From an uncultured Bacteroidota bacterium (GTDB lineage: Bacteria > Bacteroidota > Bacteroidia > Flavobacteriales_F > PHOS-HE28): a stretch of 64,000 nt of DNA. A program made the position numbers and the translations under genes. The notes under the pieces were generated by a model. That model ran no database searches. It was not told where the DNA came from and was given only the letters and a program-made list of their open reading frames with translations. The stretch lies in contig CADEDY010000001.1 in the NCBI GenBank assembly GCA_902826215.1, forward strand, positions 124,001 to 188,000, written 5' to 3'. Shown piece after piece: positions 1 to 7,920 of the stretch. The stretch's first letter is position 1; each line of letters starts with the position of its first letter.

Positions 1-2
1 AA

Positions 3-3000
3 ACAGCTTCGCTATGTGCCGGAGCGGGTATGGCGGTTGCGGGACAAGTTCTCGACTTCGATCAGCAGGTGCGGCCACAACCGGCATTGACCGCGCCCGA
101 TGTGGGTGCGGATGAGACAGCGGAATACTGCTCCTCCCTGAGTGGAACATACGTCATCGGCCCTTCTGTCGGGGCGGATTTCAGCGCATTCGCGTCAGCG
201 GTCGGGAAGATGGTCGTTTGCGGTATTGCAGGCCCGGTGACCTTCTTGGTGGAGGATGGCACCTACACGGAACAGATCGTGCTGCCCAACATTCCGGGCA
301 ACAGCAACGTGAACACCATCACCTTCCGCGGACAGAGCTTGGACAGCTCGCTGGTCACCCTCACCTGGCCCACCGGTTCAGCGTTGCCCACTGTGCGCAT
401 GAGCGGCGCCGACCGCGTCACCTTCGAGCACATGACCATCCAGCGAACGGGCAGTCCAGCATTGCAAGGCGCGGTGGTTGACTGGGAGAGTACCATCGCC
501 AACGCGACCACGCGTTCGCAATACACCACGATCCGTAATTGCCGACTGATCAGCAACGCCACCACCAATAACCTTTCTGCCTTGGTGTTGGGGATCGCAC
601 AGAACGATGAGTCCAGTGTAAGTGTATTGAACTGCAGGATGCAGGGCGGGCATACCGGTGTACGCTGGTACATGGATACCGATGCAAGCATCACCATTCA
701 GGGCTGCGTGTTCACAGGACAGTACGAGCGGAACATCGCGTGTATCAACCCGGGAGCGGGTGACCCGGAACTCGTGATCGATGGAAATGTCATCCAGGGG
801 CCGACAGGAGCTACCCGGACGGCCGTGGAAGTGCGGCACAACAGCAATTGGTTGCGCATCACCGGCAATCGCATCACGGCGAACTCATCCAATGGGATCG
901 GCATCGACATGACATGCAATGGCGGCGCGCCTTCGTGGACCCAAGTGGCCAACAACATGGTGCAATGCACGAGTAATACGAGGGGTATACTGCTGAGTGG
1001 TGACAACAATGGTCTGGGAGTCTATCACAATTCCGTTAGCACGTCTACTGGCACTGCGTTGGAACTATCAGGCACGGGCAGCAACAGCCACATGGTGGGC
1101 AACGCGTTCCGGAGCGCTACCGCGTATGCCATATACCGTACAGGCACGATTGCGTTCGCAGCTGCTGATCACAATGTTCTTTATGGCGGTAACACGCCAT
1201 TCGTCTACTGGGGTGCGGATATGGTCGACCTGGCGGCGCTGCGCTGCCTCACGGGCCAGCAGCTCAACAGCATCCAGGCGGACCCGCTCTTCGTGAACAA
1301 CTCCAACGACCTGCATCTTCAATCCGGATCGCCATGCGCGGGCCAAAGCATCTTCATCTCCGGCGTGGACTACGACTACGACGGCGAACTGCGTGCGCTG
1401 CCCTTGGCCACCGTGCCCGATATCGGTGCAGATGAGATCAACGAAGTCTGCACGCCAATGAGCGGAACTTATGTGATCGGACCATCGGTAGGGGCCGACT
1501 TCCTGAACTTCACTACGGCGGTAAGGCAGCTTCTGGGCTGCGGGATCAGTGGACCGGTGGTCTTCGAAGTGGAGAGCGGCATCTACACTGAGCAGGTCCG
1601 ACTCACGGCCATCAAGGGATCCAGTAGCACGAACACCGTGACCTTCCGCGGACAGGCGCTCGATAGTACCACGGTGATCCTGCAGTGGGCCGCGAGCCCT
1701 GTCGGCGCGAACAACCACCTGCTCGCGAACAGTGGTGCCGATCATGTGCGATTCGAGCACATGACCTTGAACCGCTATGGCATCCAGCCAAACGCGCGGG
1801 TCGTTCACCTCAACCCTGCGTGCGATCCGATCGTGGACATGCGCCTGTCGCATTGTGTGATCTCCAGCAGCGGTACGACCACGTTGAGCGCCGATCTCGT
1901 GGGTAGCGTGCTCGGTGCGATGCCGACCAGCTTCGTGCTGGAGAACTGTTCGCTCCAAGGAGGAGGCTATGCGGTCTATTCCCAGCCACTTTCTCCGCAG
2001 GATACCGTCACCATCGTAGGCTGCACGCGCACCGGCGGTACGTCGGGCATTTCGCTGAACCAGATCTCCGGGCCGATCACCATCCGTGGCAACCAACTAA
2101 CGGCAACGGCAACGGATGCGGTACTGGTCAGCCAATGTACAGGTGCGGTGGACATTTCACGGAACAGGATCACCGGTGGGACAGCCTTGACATCCTCAGG
2201 CATTTACGTAGCAGGAAGTCAAGCTGTGGTACCGGCCCGCATCGTCGTGGCCAACAACGAGGTCATCTCCACGGCGGGCAACGGGATCCGCATCAACGGA
2301 CCTTCGAGCCGGGTGGATGTGGTGTACAACAGCGTGCGAACGAATGCGGCCTCCGGCACGGCCATGCTGGCGATCACCGGCGGCAGCTCCACCGACACAC
2401 ACATCCGCAACAACATCTTCAGCAGTACCAGTTACAGCGCGGCGACGGTCTCGCTCACCGGCATCGCTGCGGATCGCAACGTATTCTGGCGTACGGGTGC
2501 GGTCGGAAACGCCGTTCAGTGGAACGGCGTGCCCTACACCACGGTGACGGCTTTGACCGCAGGTACGGGCACCAATGCGAACTCCAAGTACCGCGATCCG
2601 TTGTTCTATTCGACCACCACCGATCTCCGCAGCTATTCCATGGAAGTGGACCAGGCCGCACTGCCGTTCGCCGGCATCGCGGTGGACAAGAACGGACTTT
2701 CGCGCCACGCGACCACACCGGACATCGGCGCGTTCGAATTCCAGCCCGAGCTCTGGAACGAGGCCTTCAACACCTGCAGCCCCGCCGATCCGATCCTGAG
2801 CACCGGCACCGGCCAGGATCAATGGATCTACAAGGACCGCAAGGTGGTGGCACGTTTCAACGACAATGGGCAGAACCTCGGCTTGGTGAGCATGAACGTG
2901 TACGTGAGCAACGCTGCTGTGCGACAAAGCCTGATCGGTCAGTACTACATGGATCGGAACTGGCAGTTGGTCACGCAGAACCCGATAGGCTCACCTGTAT

Positions 3001-3800
3001 CCGTTCGGCTCTTCTTCAGTGGGAGTGAATTCTCCACCTACGCCGCTGCCGACCCGGTCGTCGCTACGCTGAACGATGCAGGTGTTGCGCACTATGTGGG
3101 CACCAACGAGAACTGCGTCTTGCTGGACAACCCGGCGGGGAACGTCTGGACGCCCATCTACCCGGCACCTAATGGCACAGAACCGAGGATCGCGGCGACT
3201 GGTGGCACCTCTTGGTATACCGCTGTGGTGAGTAACGACGGTGAGCTGTACATCACCACGATGGGACTGCCTTTGCCCGTCGAGTTGATCGCCTTCACCG
3301 GGGAAAGGATCAACGAACGTGATGTACAGTTGCACTGGACCACCGCCTCCGAACACAACAATGCAGGCTTTGAGGTATGGCGAAGGATCGATGGGGAGGT
3401 CGTGTTCAAAGAAGTGGGTTGGGTGGATGGAGCCGGCAATAGTGCAGAAATGCTGCACTATGCCCTGGTAGATCATGATCCAACGGAGCGCGTAAGCTAC
3501 TACCGTCTCAAACAGATGGATGTTGATGGGCGATCCGAATGGAGTCCGATGATAGCGGTCGAGGGCATGAAGCCTCACCCTTCGATCACGTTGTTTCCCA
3601 ACCCATCTCACGACATAGTAGCGTTGCAGAATGTGGGGGAGGATTGCGAGGTGCGTGTCTTCAACAGTCAGGGCAAGTTGGCTCAACTACATTCTGGAGT
3701 CCGCGCTTTTTCCGTTGCTGGTCTGGCTCCAGGGGTCTACGCGTTGGAGGTCCTTTCCTCACAAGGAAGGGCGGCAGTTGTGCGCCTTGTCGTGGAATGA
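3..3800 (+). CDS. Partial secreted parallel beta-helix protein with type-A T9SS sorting domain
   Basis: The reading frame is open from the left edge, so the true start and signal peptide lie outside the window. The first internal ATG (30) falls inside a repeat (CAGAGMAVAG aligns with CAGQSIFISG later), so it is not the real start. The visible part has two long modules of about 440 residues (nt 112-1432 and 1433-2745), each opening with SGTYVIGPSVGADF and closing with PDIGADE. Each module carries the short Asn/Gly-rich turns of a right-handed parallel beta-helix. A linker module follows (PVELIAFTGERIN, then HWTTASEHNNAGFEVWRR), a pattern common before Bacteroidota sorting domains. The last 75 residues (LFPNPSHDIVALQN through GVYALEVLSSQGR) form a type-A T9SS sorting signal. 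The protein is therefore probably exported and attached to the surface or released; its ligand is unknown. Confidence 0.85.
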   Translation, partial: TASLCAGAGMAVAGQVLDFDQQVRPQPALTAPDVGADETAEYCSSLSGTYVIGPSVGADFSAFASAVGKMVVCGIAGPVTFLVEDGTYTEQIVLPNIPGNSNVNTITFRGQSLDSSLVTLTWPTGSALPTVRMSGADRVTFEHMTIQRTGSPALQGAVVDWESTIANATTRSQYTTIRNCRLISNATTNNLSALVLGIAQNDESSVSVLNCRMQGGHTGVRWYMDTDASITIQGCVFTGQYERNIACINPGAGDPELVIDGNVIQGPTGATRTAVEVRHNSNWLRITGNRITANSSNGIGIDMTCNGGAPSWTQVANNMVQCTSNTRGILLSGDNNGLGVYHNSVSTSTGTALELSGTGSNSHMVGNAFRSATAYAIYRTGTIAFAAADHNVLYGGNTPFVYWGADMVDLAALRCLTGQQLNSIQADPLFVNNSNDLHLQSGSPCAGQSIFISGVDYDYDGELRALPLATVPDIGADEINEVCTPMSGTYVIGPSVGADFLNFTTAVRQLLGCGISGPVVFEVESGIYTEQVRLTAIKGSSSTNTVTFRGQALDSTTVILQWAASPVGANNHLLANSGADHVRFEHMTLNRYGIQPNARVVHLNPACDPIVDMRLSHCVISSSGTTTLSADLVGSVLGAMPTSFVLENCSLQGGGYAVYSQPLSPQDTVTIVGCTRTGGTSGISLNQISGPITIRGNQLTATATDAVLVSQCTGAVDISRNRITGGTALTSSGIYVAGSQAVVPARIVVANNEVISTAGNGIRINGPSSRVDVVYNSVRTNAASGTAMLAITGGSSTDTHIRNNIFSSTSYSAATVSLTGIAADRNVFWRTGAVGNAVQWNGVPYTTVTALTAGTGTNANSKYRDPLFYSTTTDLRSYSMEVDQAALPFAGIAVDKNGLSRHATTPDIGAFEFQPELWNEAFNTCSPADPILSTGTGQDQWIYKDRKVVARFNDNGQNLGLVSMNVYVSNAAVRQSLIGQYYMDRNWQLVTQNPIGSPVSVRLFFSGSEFSTYAAADPVVATLNDAGVAHYVGTNENCVLLDNPAGNVWTPIYPAPNGTEPRIAATGGTSWYTAVVSNDGELYITTMGLPLPVELIAFTGERINERDVQLHWTTASEHNNAGFEVWRRIDGEVVFKEVGWVDGAGNSAEMLHYALVDHDPTERVSYYRLKQMDVDGRSEWSPMIAVEGMKPHPSITLFPNPSHDIVALQNVGEDCEVRVFNSQGKLAQLHSGVRAFSVAGLAPGVYALEVLSSQGRAAVVRLVVE

Positions 3801-3926
3801 TCGGGGGAAAGCTCCTTCACTCCGAACTGGGTCGCATGGTGGCCATATGCCTGCAGAACGGGATACCCCTTAACACATTTAGGGTCAGAGGTCCGTTCGG
3901 CGCTCTTCTATTTCGGCCACTTGGAT

Positions 3927-4661
3927 TCACTCACGTATCCACACTTGTTTGTTGCCATCGGTCAAGGTGAACATCAGTCGATCTCCGTCACACACGAAAC
4001 GAGCCATGGGGGAGAAGCCTTGGCCGACATCCACCAGGATGATGTTCTCCGCAGTGCGCCATCGGCCTTGTGTCGTTGTTCCGTTCCCGGTGTTCGCACT
4101 GACGTCCGGTCCACCACCCACGGTGCGACCTGTATGTTGCAACGCGCCGTTCTCGGCCAAGAGCAAATGCCATTGGGCTGCGAAGGAGAACGTTCCGCTG
4201 GTGTAGCTTTCGCTGTAGGTCCATTGGCCGATCAGGCGCGCATCGCGCGCATCCTCCGAAATGGGCGGGGGCGCTGGAACCGGGTTGCCTGTCATGCGCG
4301 TGAATGTCCAACGCAATGGCACAACGTCTTGGTCCACTTCAACCTCACCGATGGAGAGGTGAACGTGATCGTCCATGTGCGAGGCGCGACAACTCAGTAC
4401 ACCACCGAGCGCAGGATCCGTGAAGGTGCCACGGGCACTGTCTCCATCGATCGTCAGGTCCAGTGTGTACGGGTAACCTTCTGCCTCGATCCGGCCACTC
4501 AGTTGAGTCCCGGAGCAATTCATCGTCATCACGACTGTCACGCCCTGAATGGTGGCGGAGTACTGCCCGGTCCACGGACAGGCCAAGACCATCAATGTTG
4601 AGCAGAGCCCAAGTAAGCGTGTAAAGCGCGCATGGGGCAAAGGTCTGCGCCCCCGTATCAC
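3927..4661 (-). CDS. Hypothetical lipoprotein or secreted protein
   Basis: A 244-residue protein that I do not recognise. The basic N-terminus is followed by a hydrophobic segment (LLGLCSTLMVLACPW) ending near Cys28, so it may be a lipoprotein, although the lipobox VLAC is imperfect. The rest looks beta-rich and has two halves: one near YSATIQGVTVVMTMNC, and one near LIGQWTYSESYTSGTFSFAAQWHL that ends in GRWRTAENIILV. The second half resembles lipocalin-like or Bacteroidota extracellular beta-sandwich domains in composition only. It faces the T9SS cargo gene tail to tail, with a 126 bp gap that holds no clear terminator. Codon and base use match the neighbours. Confidence 0.65.
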   Translation of the reverse strand: MIRGRRPLPHARFTRLLGLCSTLMVLACPWTGQYSATIQGVTVVMTMNCSGTQLSGRIEAEGYPYTLDLTIDGDSARGTFTDPALGGVLSCRASHMDDHVHLSIGEVEVDQDVVPLRWTFTRMTGNPVPAPPPISEDARDARLIGQWTYSESYTSGTFSFAAQWHLLLAENGALQHTGRTVGGGPDVSANTGNGTTTQGRWRTAENIILVDVGQGFSPMARFVCDGDRLMFTLTDGNKQVWIRE

Positions 4662-4708
4662 AAGGCAATAGAACCTTGGTTAGTATGGAATGCAGAGCGG
4701 CTTTGGGG

Positions 4709-5281
4709 TCACGCCGAACGGATGGATACAAGTCCTTGTGAGGGATTCCTCAGGATGTTCAGTAGATGAACCAGTTCGCGCTGTTGGTCGGCGGCTGCCA
4801 ATTGGAGCCGAAGTACTTCCTGATGGACCTCGGGGTCCATTTCTTCCGGTTCGTTCTCGATCAAGCGGCTCCAGAGTTGAACGATGAAGCAGCGCAATTC
4901 CATCAGGGTGGTCGCCACCACTTCACTGCGCTGGGTGCGGTCTTCTATGGATCGATCCAGATGATAGAGCTGATGGATCCGATCGCTGGCATCGGCACAA
5001 AGGCGCGGGCCCGGCGGTTGGCCAAGATCCATCGCCACCTGGACCAAGCGCAAGAAGCTGCGGCGATCGTTCTGGATCTGTTGTTGAAGGATCAGTGCCG
5101 AATGCTGGGGGTCCACCCGCCTCACCAATAAAGGGAGCAAGCGTTGCAGCTGCTTGTATGTGAAATGCAACTCATCGATCACGGCTCGGCGAAGTTGCGA
5201 CTTGGCGTGGAGCTTAAGGAGATGGCGCTTTGGCATGGTGGCTTGTGACCAAGGCAACCACAATTCCCTTGCCTCGTTCAT
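4709..5281 (-). CDS. Helical hypothetical protein, possibly a divergent DUF892/ferritin-like bundle
   Basis: A 190-residue all-alpha protein. The pattern DELHFTYKQLQRLLPLL, then a conserved-looking turn (MDLGQPPGPRLCADASDRIHQLY), then a third amphipathic helix and an E-rich helix (EEMDPEVHQEVLRLQ) has the order of a DUF892 (YciE/YciF-like) four-helix bundle. In that family a helix starting LYxAEKQLLKALP is followed by LGxKPxxxxCxAM. Identity is low and the metal-type carboxylates are not evident, so this is a weak fold-level suggestion. An alternative start is Met16 (5236). The gene stands alone between the lipoprotein gene and a 290 bp gap, on the same strand as both. Confidence 0.6.
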   Translation of the reverse strand: MNEARELWLPWSQATMPKRHLLKLHAKSQLRRAVIDELHFTYKQLQRLLPLLVRRVDPQHSALILQQQIQNDRRSFLRLVQVAMDLGQPPGPRLCADASDRIHQLYHLDRSIEDRTQRSEVVATTLMELRCFIVQLWSRLIENEPEEMDPEVHQEVLRLQLAAADQQRELVHLLNILRNPSQGLVSIRSA

Positions 5282-5572
5282 CGATCGATCACTAGGCGCG
5301 GCGCTGAGGGTCCTATCGTCTAATCGTCAAAGCCTTTCGTGGGTTTATTGACGAGGTCGGTCGATGTCAATTGCCTTTGGACAACGTGAGCTTGGTCATT
5401 GGGAGCATGATCATGCTGGGACGTGAATTCCACACCATGGGGAAAATTCCACCCCAACAACCACCCCACATTCAGCGAATGCACCCAGCGGCGATGCTTC
5501 AGACGTCGCGATGAAGCATTGGGTCAAATTGGGGAGCAGATATTGGGCCAAGCCCACGACCCCGACAATACC

Positions 5573-6715
5573 TTATTTCATGAGTGACCTGATCTCCGCG
5601 CGAACAGCGTCGCGATCGGGCATCGTTGCTTCTTCCCTTTCCAACAGGCTCAGTGCTTCGTTGAGTGCGACCAAGCCCGCTTGACGATCGCTTTCCAAAA
5701 GCAGCTCGCCGACCGACCAATGGAACTCGTACAACTTGGGGTAGAGTTGAACACCGCGCTGATAAACGGCCAATGCGTGTTCGTTGTATCCGCTGTTGAG
5801 AAGCCGCGAAGCCGATCCATTGATCTCGGCAACATCCCATGGAATGGTGCTGCCCAGGAACTCATGCGACGCGTCCACATCCTGCATGAGTTCCGCAGGT
5901 GATGGTGGCGCAGTGGTCAACTCGTATTCATCATTGACAGGGCACAAGGAGTCGCGGATGGAATAGGGGGTGAAAAGGGTTGCCAGGAGGTCGGGGAACG
6001 CGATGATGGGTAGCGACGTGTGACCGGCTGAAGGATATTCTCGATACACAAGCTGATCTCCTATTCTGGCTCGATCCACACCGTTCATCACCGGTGCCAC
6101 GCGGTCGTAATGCCCGCCATCCTTCAAGCGCTCGGCGCCTCCAAGCGCTACATATACGCGTTTGTTCGTCGACTTCTCCAACTCGGTTGCAACGAGTGGC
6201 GCCAGCAATGGCATCTGGTGCAATGGCGAAAGCGCGATGATCGCGTCGAACGCTTCAGGAGCTTTCAGGAATGCGAACAACGAAAAACTCGCACCGAACG
6301 AATGACCGACGAGTATGGTAAGATCACTCGGGTGGTAATGCGCCAAGAGCGGTGGAAGCTCCTTGGTAAGCAAATCCAACAGCGGCATGGTCGGTTGATC
6401 GATGCTGTCCTGTCCGAGTTCGTTCACCCGATCCTTGAGCGGTATGGTTACGACGATGCACTGCGGAACCTCATGTGTGAATTCGAGGAAGCGGATGTCG
6501 TTCACCAACGGATCCACGAACCAGTCGTGCTGTCCATCCAATAGAATGATCACTGGCAAGCGCACCTCGGCGCTTGCGTACCGGTGGAATTCGGGCGTGC
6601 GAACAACGACCGCGCGCTCCATTCCGAATGCGCTGGAATGAAAACGGATGCTGTCGATGCCTTGCGCAGAACACATTTGCGGTAGCAGGACCGCTCCCAG
6701 GAGCAATGATCTCAT
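5573..6715 (-). CDS. Secreted alpha/beta hydrolase (esterase-D type) with C-terminal helical repeat
   Basis: A 380-residue protein. ATG 6715 is chosen because it begins a clean signal peptide (MRSLLLGAVLLPQMCSAQ) and is directly preceded by a promoter-like TACTTTGC at 6720-6727; upstream codons in the same frame have no protein-like character. Residues 20-290 fit the putative esterase family (PF00756): a beta-strand with VIILLDGQHDWF, the nucleophile elbow GHSFGA with Ser139, and a late histidine in SAGHTSLP. Residues about 310-380 are helical and TPR-like (NSGYNEHALAVYQRGVQLYP). It is expected to hydrolyse carboxylic or thio-esters in the periplasm or outside the cell. The substrate cannot be told, and no partner gene is adjacent. 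Confidence 0.82.
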   Translation of the reverse strand: MRSLLLGAVLLPQMCSAQGIDSIRFHSSAFGMERAVVVRTPEFHRYASAEVRLPVIILLDGQHDWFVDPLVNDIRFLEFTHEVPQCIVVTIPLKDRVNELGQDSIDQPTMPLLDLLTKELPPLLAHYHPSDLTILVGHSFGASFSLFAFLKAPEAFDAIIALSPLHQMPLLAPLVATELEKSTNKRVYVALGGAERLKDGGHYDRVAPVMNGVDRARIGDQLVYREYPSAGHTSLPIIAFPDLLATLFTPYSIRDSLCPVNDEYELTTAPPSPAELMQDVDASHEFLGSTIPWDVAEINGSASRLLNSGYNEHALAVYQRGVQLYPKLYEFHWSVGELLLESDRQAGLVALNEALSLLEREEATMPDRDAVRAEIRSLMK

Positions 6716-6762
6716 GGCGGCAAAGTAGCAAAGTGAACGCGCGGTTCTGGTTTCAGGAACGT

Positions 6763-6795
6763 GAACGCCCCAGCACGGTATGGGCTGGGGCGTTC
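6763..6795 (-). terminator. Hairpin terminator of the Spy-like gene
   Basis: A perfect 12 bp stem (gaacgccccagc at 6763-6774 pairing with 6784-6795) with a 9-nt loop lies 18 bp beyond the stop codon of the Spy-like gene. There is no strong U-tract. The core gaacgcccc/ggggcgttc recurs in the hairpin at 44840-44862. Confidence 0.6.
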
Positions 6796-6813
6796 TAGCA
6801 TGGAGATGATCTC

Positions 6814-7209
6814 TTACTCGGCCTTCTTCCGGTCCATGTGTTCCTTCCGCTTCTCCATGTGCTTGGCCTTCATCTCTTCCTTCTGGGCTTGCCATTCGAC
6901 GTATTGCTCGGGCGTCAATACGGCCTTGATCTCAGCGTCGTGTGCTTCGCGCATGGCTTTGCCTTTTCCATCTTTAAGTCGTGCCTCGCGCTCGGCTTCG
7001 CGTTCAGCGCGCATGGCTTCCACTTGGTCGGCGTATTTCAGGTTGATGGCCTCGATCTTGGCTGCTTGTTCGGTGTCAAGGCTCAATTCCTTGGTCATCT
7101 TCCCGGTCATCATATGGGCCCGCTCCTGAGGCGACTTCCGGTCCTTTTCTTGTGCGTGAGCAGCAACGGTGGCGGCTGCGAACACGGCGATCATCATCAG
7201 CTTCTTCAT
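6814..7209 (-). CDS. Spy/CpxP-like periplasmic protein
   Basis: A 131-residue protein with a clear signal peptide (MKKLMMIAVFAAATVAAHAQ) followed by a highly charged, all-helical mature part rich in Lys, Glu and Met. The segment MTKELSLDTEQAAKIEAINLKY and the later VLTPEQYVEWQ match the LTxxQ-type repeats of Spy/CpxP and the related Bacteroidota Spy-like proteins. It is probably a periplasmic chaperone or metal/stress-response protein. It is monocistronic, with a strong hairpin just after the stop. The first eight bases before the ATG (ggaacaac) give only a weak ribosome binding site. Confidence 0.78.
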   Translation of the reverse strand: MKKLMMIAVFAAATVAAHAQEKDRKSPQERAHMMTGKMTKELSLDTEQAAKIEAINLKYADQVEAMRAEREAEREARLKDGKGKAMREAHDAEIKAVLTPEQYVEWQAQKEEMKAKHMEKRKEHMDRKKAE

Positions 7210-7379
7210 GGTTGTTCCGATTTTGTTGAGGATAGGACAAGGACCGGGCCGCAGGGTTCAAAAGGGGATCGAGGATCAACAGCTCTTAACAATTCACTCT
7301 GGATCGATTCGGCCGTACTAAGCCATCGAACAGAGCATCATAGCCGACAAACCGCCTGTGAACGGAATACTGTTTTGGC

Positions 7380-7387
7380 TACATTTG
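7380..7387 (+). promoter_or_regulatory. Putative -7 element for tRNA-Ala
   Basis: TACATTTG matches the Bacteroidota consensus TAnnTTTG and is followed by GCGG. It lies 65 bp before the tRNA. No good TTG -33 element is seen, so support is moderate. Confidence 0.4.
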
Positions 7388-7448
7388 CGGTCCCGTTGAA
7401 CGAAATGGGACGTTCTGCTGAGGATATTGCTCGGTTGCTCGTTGAAGT

Positions 7449-7526
<78 letters not shown>

Positions 7527-7527
7527 G

Positions 7528-7560
7528 AAAGGGCGGTCCAATGGGCCGCCTTTTCGTTTT
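7528..7560 (+). terminator. Rho-independent terminator of tRNA-Ala
   Basis: The stem aaagggcggtcc pairs with gggccgcctttt (two G-U pairs) around a 3-nt loop, and runs into ttttcgtttt. It begins 2 nt after the tRNA, so the tRNA is probably a single-gene transcript. Confidence 0.85.
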
Positions 7561-7920
7561 AATGGAGCCGGATGTTATCAACAGCGCAGTTCAAGCACGA
7601 TCGCCTCCGTGTTCTGTAGGAGGACCCCCGTCCGTTTTTCAGGGTCGCTGGTCGAATTGTGGAGCGTGTCCTAAGGCGCTGTTGATAAGCTGCTTATGAC
7701 GGCGTTGAAAGCCGCTTATGCCTTGGTTGATCTTTGTAGGCCGCACAATGGTTCGAATCTGATCCGTTGTATCGGACAGGTCGGGTCGGGCGTGACCCTT
7801 CTATGGTGGATCATGAAAGGACGCGGGGAGGGCGGGTATTCGGAACACTCAGGACCTGCTTGGACTCGTCTCGATAGGTAGGGCAAGCCCTTCCCGCCCT
7901 TTCACCAGGATCCGTTATTC
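7561..7920 (+). other. Gene-free interval with a spaced 13-bp inverted repeat
   Basis: No convincing protein gene was found; the short frames here have no domain-like composition. The only structure is a perfect 13 bp inverted repeat, ttatcaacagcgc (7575-7587) and gcgctgttgataa (7676-7688), whose ends resemble relaxed DnaA boxes (TTATCAACA). A GC-rich stretch near 7828-7900 has gggcggg and cccgccc arms. Confidence 0.5.

Noticed and set aside
3801-3926. Terminator of the beta-helix gene
   Set aside because: No stem of more than 6 bp with a T-tract is visible.
7575-7688. Chromosome origin of replication
   Set aside because: Only two DnaA-like boxes and no dnaA, dnaN or AT-rich unwinding element nearby.
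7696-7881. A 61-codon frame after the tRNA with GGTTCGAATC, like a tRNA T-loop
   Set aside because: No acceptor or anticodon stem can be paired around it and no tRNA fold results.
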